Shown: in pieces, positions 33,701 to 42,739 of the stretch | How positions within the stretch are numbered: position 1 is the first letter of the stretch | Layout: each line of letters opens with the position of its first letter | DNA from: Psilocybe azurescens | Lineage: Eukaryota > Basidiomycota > Agaricomycetes > Agaricales > Agrocybaceae | DNA length: 64,000 nucleotides | Direction: 5' to 3' | Assembly: GCA_023853785.1 (NCBI GenBank) | Contig: JAJIRX010001025.1 | Span: forward strand, 1-64,000 | The notes under the pieces: model-generated | What the model was told of the DNA's origin: nothing | Seen by the model: the letters and a program-made list of their open reading frames with translations, nothing else | Database searches by the model: none | Program-made: the position numbers and the translations under genes

Positions 33701-34165
33701 GTCAGTAAGGGGTTTCACGGTCAGCCATTTTCAACTTTCTTTTGATGTCTGTTTTTGATGTCTTTTTGACATCTCAAAAAAACTGTTTGTCAACTATCCA
33801 GAAACAGCTCCCCTCCTTTTACATCAATTTTTCGTTCGTTTTTCACTTTGTTCGCTTTTTGCGCACTCCACTGTGCAGATATTTTAAAAAGTGACTCAAA
33901 ACGGCCAGTAAATGTGGCCGTTAATTTATGCTTGAGTGCGATCCTGCAACCATTCATTCATATTTCCGTATGACTATGAACGCCATCTGAGCGTCTCAAC
34001 CGGAATGTCTACTGTAAGCTGTGGCAGTGAGTGGCTTGCGGAATCCATATGTCAATGTAAGCCTATGCTCTTCGTCTTCGATGTTCATTGCAATCTGACC
34101 ACTAATTTGCATCTTTTATGGCTGCCGTCTGACGAGCCTGGTACATAGCAACCTTTCCTTTTATT
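30790..34165 (+). repeat. Segmental duplication carrying OYE2 (mate at 15700-19070)
   Basis: Direct duplicate of the OYE1 region. CpGs are retained here although the sequence directly left of it, in the same duplicated unit, has lost them. Confidence 0.85.
31529..33140 (-). pseudogene. Old yellow enzyme, copy 2 (two frame breaks)
   Basis: Same exon plan as OYE1: MSTKNLFKPIQVGSLSLKNR at the start, APGLWDEKHVAGWK, PEEGEELISAGKIDG and GYTDYPAAV at the end. It shares the one-base shortfall before GFDGVE (T run 32339-32343). In addition it has three C where OYE1 has four (32106-32108 against 17028-17031), which puts a stop after YGPDVG. The HxxN substrate pair reads Met-x-x-Ser (LMTSSGALPHQF). 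It is a pseudogene if the run lengths are correct. The TATA box at 33218-33224 is intact. Confidence 0.75.
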
Positions 34166-34524
34166 AAGAATGTCGTTGTTCATCTGAATCTTGACACCGT
34201 GATTTAGAAGAGATTTCACGCCTAATGACGTTCTGATACTAGAACGCGTGTATTTTTACCGGTCTGACTTCCAACAACTTTTGTCTTTTAGGTCGACTCG
34301 TACGCGAGCACAGAATTGAGTAGTTTATTATCTTTAAAGCATCACTCATCGTATTTGGGACTATAGCAGCCTTGATAGCTTGGACGCGCATGAAAACGCT
34401 GCCAAGATTTTTGGTCCAAATGATCAATTAGTCCAGCGTCTGTCTATTTCTCAATGATATCATTCCTAGCGACTACGCATGTGGAACTGACTCCGAAATC
34501 ATTGAAAGACGCTTATTGCAATAT
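33245..34524. other. Duplicated non-coding flank upstream of OYE2
   Basis: Matches 18170-19070 up to about 34165. No gene recognised. The frame at 33936-34148 is part of the duplicated non-coding flank. Confidence 0.5.
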
Positions 34525-34760
34525 CCATGTCAAGCACGGTAGTACTGATGATGAGTACACTATCGCAGATGTCCAGTTGGGCGTCTAAGCGAAACGGTAC
34601 AGGGCCAGCCTCTTTGTCCGATATCGAATTGCTGAGACATCCATGTTTATCAAACACAATGTGAATGTCATTTAATTAGATCAGCGGTAGACGTACAAAT
34701 ATCTTATGTGTACAAATGTACACTCCCCTCATTCTGTAATCTGCACCAATCTCGATTCTC
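34525..34760 (+). repeat. Mate of the inverted segment at 19306-19545
   Basis: Read in reverse complement, it matches 19306-19545 (GTGTTTGATAAACAT, GATATCGGACAAAGAGGCTGG, CTACCGCTGATCTAAT). It lies directly left of the F-box gene's upstream region. Confidence 0.65.
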
Positions 34761-35329
34761 AGCAGAAACTGTGCTTCTACTGCGTCAGGAAATGCTTGAG
34801 CTATGTTTGGAACTTGAGGAAGCGTAGGCCACCGGGACTTGCCATTCAAATTCCAATTCTTGGTAGGTTTCTATTCCAGACCCTTGACTGAGGCTCCTCC
34901 CCGAGATCCATTGGTCGCTTTAATTTGGAGGGGGTATCTGCGTGGTGGCGAAGTAGAGTCTAATAGAGGGCCATGTTCCGATATGATTTCTTCCCCATCG
35001 TTGAGCTGTGATTTTGAGTTTAGGTTCTGACTTTTGATTTTGAGTTTTTGATAAGACTACGGCGAATGATGGCAGGGTGTCCGATGATGGCGATGAGTTC
35101 GTCGGCGACATTGACAGTTTCTCGGTCACGGGGCCCAATGTTCACTCGAACCAACTGCGCTCGCCGCTTGCGTTCTAGTTGCCATCTCTGTCAAATCTCT
35201 GTTAGCCTTTTCACTTGACCCGTATTTCTTCTTCGTACTCGAGTACTGCATCAGAAATCCCCATACTAAGTCTACGAGAGTAGAGCTGAGACCAACAATC
35301 TTGTGACTCCCGAGCCGAGTTCCCCTAAA

Positions 35330-38062
35330 ATGTCTGATCTTGCCGCTGCTTCTCCCAGTCCCAGTCCCAGTCCCAGTCCCAGTGCTAGTGCTAGTACACC
35401 GAGCACAGGAAACACCACACTAAGTGCCAACACCAGCACTAGCACCAACACAGATCACACCCCGAATACACGTCCGGCCCCAGTCCTCGTCCTGGACGTC
35501 ATCTTCCGAATCACGCAGCTCATCCTCACAGACTTCGCAGACTACGCGCTGCTCGCGCGCTGTGCGCGAGTGAGCTGGGCGTTCAACGATGCGGCGTCGA
35601 CGGTGCTTTATGAGAGGGTTGTGTTGGCCCCGTCTCTGTCGACGACCGGAGGTGGGGGTGGAGGGAGAGGGCACGCGGCGGTGCTTGATTTGAGGGACAG
35701 GGGCGATGGGATCCCGGTGGGTGTTGGTTTTGATTTAATGTGACTTCCGCTTCCGTTTTGTGTGCTTGTCGTGGATGATCGACTCTCGAGTCGTACGCGT
35801 TTACTCCCTCCATCCATGCACACTATGCTGTCGCATGAAACTACTCTAGTGTTACATTTCCATCCTTCTGGCAGGCCACGACGATCTGCTCGCATTTCGT
35901 ACATTACATTTACGATCCATTCTTTCGTCTGTTACGCAGAAAACATCCAACTTCGACTCTGCGTGTCTTCCCAAATACGCGCCGTACGTCATCTCGCTCG
36001 AAATTAGCGGTACGTAACTTGGCTTTAACCCCATTCCCTTCCATAGCAAATGTCCACTACTAAAACATCGCCTGTTTCCCATTCCTCTGATCTGATCTAA
36101 CTCCAATATCTCGTCACCAATGTCTGAAATAAAATAAAATATCGTCACCGCCGCAGGATATATCTCCCCGCGCCCGCCCCCACGGAACACCCTCCCCGCC
36201 AAAATCGCGGCCGCGCTCCCCTATTCGTCAACCTCGCGCGCGTGCAGCTCACACCGCGCACCTACCCCTCGCCCCTCTTCGCGGAGACGTGTGTTCCCTC
36301 TTGCGCGGGCTGCCTGTGCTGGTGGAGGTGTGTGTCGGGCCGGCGTGTACGGCGGAGGATCTGGGTGCGGAGGCGCTTGTTCATGTTGGCGTGGGCGAGG
36401 GCGGGGGCGGTGGGACGCGGAGTAGGCTGCAGAGGCTGACTCTCGTGAGCCCTGGGAGGCGGATCCTGCAGCTCCTTCCTGGCTGGCTGGAGCGGCTCGC
36501 GGGGAGCTTGACCGAGCTGCATTTAAAGGTACGTATATATTACTTCCTGTTCCTATCCGAATAATCTTTCTTCGACGTACTGATTATGTACGTGAAACAT
36601 AAAACACACAAAATACAGGATAATTGTGGTTCCGTGACACCAGGCGTGCTGCGCTCGTTTGTCCCGCACGTGGCGGCGACGCTGACGGCGCTGACGCTCG
36701 GCCTCTCGTACTCGCTCACGAACCAAGACGTGTTCGACTTCGTCGCGCAGCTCGAGCGCCTGGAGCGCCTGCATCTGCGGTATTATTGGGCAAGTGACCG
36801 CTTTTCTTTCCTTTTCTTTTGTCTATCACATTCTTCCATCTTTAAGATTCCTTTTCGAGAGCTATACTCTAATACTAACCTCCCGCGCATACCGCAGAAC
36901 AGCAACTCAAATACCCTGAACGTGTACCCGCTCTCCGCGCTCTGCGCGCCTTCACCGCGTCGTACACCACCATCCGCACGCGCACGGAGGCGGACGGACT
37001 CGACGCGTGGGTGCGGTGGGTCGTTGGCGGCTCGCCCAACCTCGAGGCGTTGCACCTGAAAAGCGACGCCGACCCCTCCCTCCTCCTTGTCCAACACCAA
37101 CGACTCGGACTCGGGCGAGGGCGAGGGCGGCCCATACATCTCGCACGATGCGCTTGTGGACCACGTCGTCAGCAAGCACGCGGGAGCGCTGAAGGTGCTG
37201 AGTATGAAGGAGGCGTGTGCGTGTGTGCGGAAGGAGAAGCTGCGCGGTTTGTTGGAGCGCTGTGGATGTGTTGAGAGGTTGGAGGTGCGGGTGTCGGAGG
37301 GTGCGCTTGTGAGTGGTTTTGTGGTTTTGTTTTGTTTTTATTCTTTTATTCTTTGCTTTGCTTTTCTTTCCATCTCTTGCTTCCTTTTCTTAAGTTCAGA
37401 TTTTTCATCCAGCAGGCAGTTGCCCATGACGGATGTTACTCTGTACATATATGTCCTTTATCTAATCTACCGCCAGGTCCTCCCCCTGGCTGCCTTTGGC
37501 TCCCTCCTTGCTTTCCTTCGTTCTTTATTCCTTTTCTCGTTATTTCAGACTAATCACGATTTCCTCTTCCTTGCGCTCAAATATTTTCTTTTCTTTGCCC
37601 TTTCAGGCGCTCTTTGCGGAACATCCATTCGAGCTACGCCATCTACGATCTGCCTCCTTCCACATATGCAACGCGGCTCGGCAGCCGCAGCTGCGGCGCT
37701 TCGAGGTAGACGCGTACGACGCGCTAGCTACGGATATCATGAACAAGTACCGGCCCTCGCTGAGGCGCCTTGCGGTGAACGGGTCTGTGTGGGAGGTGAG
37801 TGTTGGTTCGTTGCTCTCTCTGCTGTTTTTGTTTTGCTGAGCTCGAGTGCGAGCTCTGGCTTCGCTTCGCTGCGTTCTTGGAGCTTGCCCTTCGCTCATG
37901 CTCTCCTGCTTACGCTCAATTTCTTTTCTTTTCTTTTTTTTTGTATAGGCTTCATGTGTCCCAGATATCGATATGGAGGGCAGCGGCAGTTCGATTCAGA
38001 CGGTCGTCGCGAGGAGAGCTGAGATATTGGTGCCTCCGTGGGATAGAAAATCGAGCGAGTGA
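35330..38062 (+). CDS. F-box protein with leucine-rich-repeat-like C-terminal region
   Basis: Probably a substrate receptor of an SCF ubiquitin ligase. Exon 1 starts MSDLAAASPSPSPSPSPSAS (a Ser-Pro tract from a CCCAGT repeat). It then has the F-box V-L-D-V-I-F-R-I...ADYALLARCARVSWAFNDA...LYERVVL, with the hydrophobic spacing usual for fungal F-boxes. Later exons give SACLPKYAPYVISLEI, FVNLARVQLTPRTYPSPLFA, irregular LRR-like blocks (LQRLTLVSPG, LTALTLGLSYSLTNQDVFDF, LERLERLHLRYYW, NLEALHLKSDADPS, LKVLSMKEACACV, LRHLRSASFH, LRRFEVDAYD) and end PPWDRKSSE. About seven or eight exons; a few borders are uncertain. Two truncated copies of its 5' part lie at 13905 and 24410. Its target is unknown. 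Confidence 0.75.
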
Positions 38063-39216
38063 TAAAATTTGTAGGCGTTGGATTACATGCAGTGTATTGT
38101 TCAATAAATCAGATCCCCCTCCCCCCTCCTTCCAGTCCATCCACAATTTTTTTTCCGCTAGATTAATTAGGCTACTATTGCGGTGACTTCGTGTACATAC
38201 AACGAACGTCATTGACCTGTCAAACGGAATGATGATCCCTGGGGCCTAAGGCCTGATCAATTGCAGCAATCGTATCTCCGTCTCGTCTCTCAATCCACTA
38301 TCCACTCCACCCGCGAAGAAAAGAATCCTGAGAAAAGACGCAGGAAGGGAAGAAGAAAAAAGAAAAAAAGAAGCGATGACAGTGAGCTCCGAGTCGAGTC
38401 GGGTTCGAGTAAATATAGAAAGTAGTACGCGTCGCGTCGGCGCCACCCCGCTGCCTGTCCCTGCTGGGCGACTCCGACGGACACTCGACTTCGACTTCGA
38501 TTTCGACTTCGATGTTATGTTTACGGCCGAAAATCCGACCCGACAGGATATGATAGGATGGGCGATACTATAGGGTGGGGGTCGACGACGGACAGTCGAT
38601 TTTTGTATTCTGTATTATATTACATATCTTGCAACAGATAGGTTGCCTCGACTTCAACTTCAACCCCGCTATGTACCGTCTCTGCAAAACAAAACAAAAA
38701 CATCCTGGATCAGTGAGTCAATCCGTACAACATCGACGACCTTGCCTTGGCGCTCCGAGCCGAAGACAAGAATTCGGATAGGAGGTAAATTGAATGCAAG
38801 GACATACATTGACTGGCATGCGACTCCGCCGACGTCGTTCCCATAATTGACAGTGGCTGTTCCGACTCTCGTGCAGACCCGGACCCGGACTCGGACTCCT
38901 GAGCGTCTGCGTGTTCTCGCTGCTTCTTTTCCTCGTTCGCTATGCGGAGCCTGCCCAGTGTGGACCGTGGCCGGGTGGGGCAGTGCACACGAGACGAGGC
39001 AAAGTGACAGTACGGAAAAAAAAGAAAAAAAAAAGAAAAGAGGAATACAGTCAGCGACTAGCCTTCGCATGTTAATACTAGCAATGAAGCCCCGAAGTGA
39101 TGCAAAAAGCAGTAGACATATTCGCTTGTTATAGCGTGTCCCATGCATGAATAGCCAATTTTGTACATGTGCGCCACATAGTGGACAAGAGCGAATAATG
39201 GCGCGCGGGAGCCGAT
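38063..39216. other. Intergenic with simple repeats
   Basis: No gene is supported. It contains a GACTTC/GATTTC hexamer tract (about 38487-38512) and GGACTC/GGACCC repeats (about 38875-38900). The long minus-strand frame across this region crosses homopolymers and repeats and is not credible as one protein. Confidence 0.5.
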
Positions 39217-39552
39217 TCAGAGCCGCGAGGCTGGCCATCCCCGAATCATGGGCGGGTAGCGAGTCATTGCCATACAATATGGTATGTATATGCGGGATGT
39301 AAACTCTACAAGCGGCTTGCCTTGCAGAAGGCAACAATAAGTAACCCCACTCACCTATTTCTAGCGGAAAGAATGCGAAGCGTCCGCTCGCGCTCGGAGA
39401 GCCGTCATGCTCGTCCAATTGCCTATCCTCGAGAGCGTCTGGCCAGGATAAGAAATCGCCACGCAAGTTATAGTATAAGCGGAACCCAAAGTTAACGTCG
39501 GATGAATCGATCAGTGTTCGCGGTACAGCCAAGTCCAGTCAGCCATTGCCAT
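39217..39552 (-). CDS. Hypothetical two-exon protein
   Basis: Exon 1 encodes MAMADWT, then after a one-base slip LIDSSDVNFGFRLYYNL, FLSWPDALEDRQLDEHDG and FAFFPLEI. A GTGAGT donor follows, and a plausible exon 2 reads EFTSRIYIPYCMAMTRYPP to a stop at 39217. The composition looks coding. Not recognised; exon 2 is a guess. Confidence 0.3.
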
Positions 39553-39669
39553 TTGAGTTTTTGAATGAGATGCGAAGCGGGAGTCAAGAAAATATGTGAT
39601 ATAAAAAAGAGAATGAGATCGAAGGTCAGTGTCAATTGAAAAAAATTAGCAAATGTAAAATGGACTACA

Positions 39670-39804
39670 AACTCCGTCGCTATTGACCACCATAGGACCC
39701 AGATCGTCCAATTTTATTGTTTGAAGGGTTTCATTATCGAGTTTGAGTGCGGTGCCAGTATTACTTTGCTGAGAAATACCGGCTTGATTTTGACTATCGT
39801 CCAT
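39670..39804 (-). CDS. First exon of a small conserved fungal protein (partial)
   Basis: The frame starts MDDSQNQAGISQQSNTGTAL and reaches IKLDDLGPMVVNSDG directly ahead of GTTTGT, a possible splice donor. I recognise L-D-(D/E)-L-G-P-x-V-V-N-x-D-G as a motif of small fungal proteins that normally continue T-L-S-R-I-x-N-W. I could not find that continuation in the next few hundred bases, so the gene may be truncated. Function unknown. Confidence 0.35.
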
Positions 39805-40018
39805 GATTTACAGTACTTAGCGAACAGAGAGTATGCGAAAACGAGAGCGAAGTGAAAAGATAACAGTGAAATGTGGGAAAGAGGATCATATGCCAGTGGT
39901 TGCATGTACAATAAATATAATAATTCCTCTGCGGCCTCCAGAACATTCCAGAAAAGAAAACACCCGCTTAAAGAAATACAGCGAGAAAGAAATTAAGTTC
40001 ACGAAAGGGGAATGTCTG

Positions 40019-40048
40019 TTTTGTTTTTGTTTTTGTTTTTGTTTTTGG
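40019..40048. repeat. GTTTTT microsatellite
   Basis: About five GTTTTT hexamers in tandem, between the F-box gene and P450 no. 2. Confidence 0.7.
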
Positions 40049-40249
40049 GAGAGAAAAGGAAAAGAGAGCTGTTTCGAAGTTTGAACGATGGTCGATGAGA
40101 CATTAATGAAAAGCAGTAACTCTGTAGGATGAAATGGGTACCCCATGACAAGGGACAGTAGGTTGTCAAATCAATTTAGGCAAGGAGCGCGAAAGGTTGA
40201 GGTTGATATGCGATGCTACCTCGCCTCATGGGCATCGACGGAGTTCATA

Positions 40250-42593
40250 TCATGAGTCGAGTTCTAATCTTGCTTGGTTAATAATGTTGGAAAAGTTTGA
40301 TGATCGAGGTTTTATGGAGCACTTGAAGGGCTTAGGATGGCTGCGAGAGTGATGAATAAAATAATAAAAAGAAGAGAAAAAAGGCACGGACAAGCATCAG
40401 GAGGTCTGAAAAATAACGGTATAATGATAAATAAGGACTCACCGGACGAATCCATGGGTAAATTCGTATTTGGGGTTACCGACCTCGTTGCCGTGTTCGT
40501 CCAATACCTTGGAGATATCGAAGGCCGATACAATGGCTGCGGCCATAGTCCAATAACTAGCTTCTGCGAGATGTCTGCCGGGACATATCCTGTATTGTGT
40601 GGTGTTGGATTATCGATTGAATGAAATGATAGGATGATTTACCTTCGTCCAAAACCGAATATAACCCCTAGAGGATCGGGCAGAGTTTCGTCATCGAGAT
40701 AACGTTGCGGTCGGAACACATCAGGTTCATTACAGTCTCGTAAGATAGCACTTGTGGCGAAATGACTTGTCAGCTGGGATAGTTGAGCCCTAGTATCGGT
40801 AAGAGCTCACTATATATTTGCCATGACGATTGTTCCTTTTGGGATGTAGAAGTTTCGGTAGAAGTCATCCTCCATGAGCCGATGGGGCATTCCGAGAGGT
40901 ACCATAGGACTCCAACTTCCCAAAGGTATTGTCCAGTCAGCCATCGCGCTGAATAGTAAGGGGGAAAGTCGCCTGCGTACCGAAGAACCTCCTTCAAGAC
41001 GCAATCGAAATATGGAAGAGAAGGCCTATCGTCGAGATTAGGCAGGCGATGTTGTCCTACTACCATATCTATCTCTTCCTGCGCCTTTTTGAATTCGTGC
41101 GGGTTGAGAACCATGGCAAGAACGAACGTATGCATAGAGGCGATGGTCTGAGATGAAATGTATTCAGCTTCGTCTTATTCTATTCCCGGGCACTTCTTAA
41201 ACTTACCGTATCCTCAGCCGCTGCAATAGAGGGAAGGACGCGTGATCAATTACGATGATGAAGCGAAAGGAGAAAGAGAGACTAAAAGACTCATACCAGC
41301 GAGCAGCGTTCCAGCCGATCCTTTGATATCCTCCTCGTCTTCAGGCGCAATAGAGCCGTCAGAATCGCGATGGTCATCGAGCAGCGTCGAAGTGTACGAC
41401 GGAACAGCGGTTCCTGATCTCTGGATAACCAATGAATGCGAATCCCTGCGCCACATATGTCTTTTCTGAGCCGAGAAATCTGACATACCATGTCGGTCTT
41501 GACTTGTTCGAATGGTATATCCATCATCGCTTCAACTGCTTTACGGCATTCTAAAGCCTTAATTTTGAAGGTTGAAAATGGCGCCCAGGTGGGTATGTGT
41601 CTGATGTTACCTCTGATGTTAGTAGTCCTATATTTCAGGCAGATGCAAGAAGCTTGCCTCATAAGAGGAAAGAAATCGACCATATTGGCGGCCGCAGAGC
41701 CTGCTTCTACTGTAAGGGTACCAGCACGCTCCGCTGATCGTAGAAACAGAAAAGAATCAGTGCATTGTTATATATTCGCATAAGCCAGTACACACCTAAT
41801 TGAACGAAAAGATCGTCGACAGAGACTACGTCATATCCATAAGTAATTTTCAAGATAGTTCCCGCAGCATATCTAGACAAATACTACAGTGTAAGTTCAT
41901 CGTTTATTGACTGAAAAAATCTATCACCGTCTAAAATGATCGACGAAAGAATCGGGGGTTTGTGACATCGCCTCCAGAAGAATTATTGTTTCCTTCTTTT
42001 GGAGAGGTCGGAATGCGGCAACGGCCCGGTGATTGAACACTTGGTTTATGAATCGACGATGCTTTCTGAATCGAGGCCCACTAGGCCGCAGCGATAAATG
42101 CGCATAAAGAGGCACAAGCAAAAGGCAAACGTACTATCTCACATGCGTGGATGCACTGCTCCAGCCCATTCTAAAATTGTCGTATTTCAGTGATAAATAT
42201 GGAAGACGTGGAACGAGGAAAAGATAGATGACAAACAGTTCTGACAAAAGTACAAAGCGAGGTCTATCTGAATATATAGCACTTCTTCTATCAAGTAAGT
42301 CCCTGGCGGCTTGGAGACTGTTTAGAACGAGCATTGGTTGGGCAAAAACCCTGGCATATACGACATCGCCTAATATGGTCTCAGTGCCGGGCTTCTATAC
42401 TGAACATCCAACTCACCGTACTGTGCCCCCACTCAGTAAACACCTCTTCCATCTGATCAGTAGGCATTTGTAAAGCGTTTCCGATTATCGGCAGTGGCTT
42501 AGGCCCTGGAGGCAGATTGTTACTAGAAGGTGAAAATGTCCGATAGGCAAGAATGGCAGATAGAAAAATGGCCGCGCCAAAGGCGTTCTCCAT
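40250..42593 (-). CDS. Cytochrome P450 monooxygenase no. 2
   Basis: An ER-anchored haem-thiolate oxygenase of the fungal type related to O-methylsterigmatocystin oxidoreductase-like P450s. MENAFGAAIFLSAILAYRTF gives the membrane anchor. Then come LPPGPKPLPIIGNALQMP, RPRF, the C-helix KHRRFINQVF, the I-helix AAEDTTIASMHTF, LPYFDCVLKEVLRWSP, VPLGMPHRLMEDDFY, VMANIYAILRD and the haem loop FGFGRRICPGRHLAEASYW with the Cys ligand (about 40600-40650). The protein ends HPKPFKCSIKPRS. At least ten introns, one of which after FFPLMR seems to use a GC donor. I chose the ATG at 42593; an in-frame ATG at 42626 would add 11 residues. No lesion is visible. Substrate unknown. Confidence 0.88.
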
Positions 42594-42692
42594 AGACAGA
42601 AACCAGGAAATTAAAGAAAGACCCATAATGAAGGGCGACAAAAATGAGGGGAAGCGCGAGTTAACAAGTCTGTCGAGTAGAAAAGGGGCGCC

Positions 42693-42698
42693 TTTATA
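42693..42698 (-). promoter_or_regulatory. TATA box of P450 no. 2
   Basis: TATAAA in GTTATAAAGG on the minus strand, about 100 bp ahead of the chosen ATG at 42593 and about 70 bp ahead of the alternative at 42626. Confidence 0.45.
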
Positions 42699-42739
42699 AC
42701 AGGTCCCGCTGGATTTTTGACAGGTGGCAATATCCATAT

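Noticed and set aside
38669..39532. 287-codon minus-strand frame
   Set aside because: Its downstream two thirds cross homopolymers and GGACTC repeats, and the translation there is of repeats (RVRVRV). Only the first part looks coding and is listed separately.
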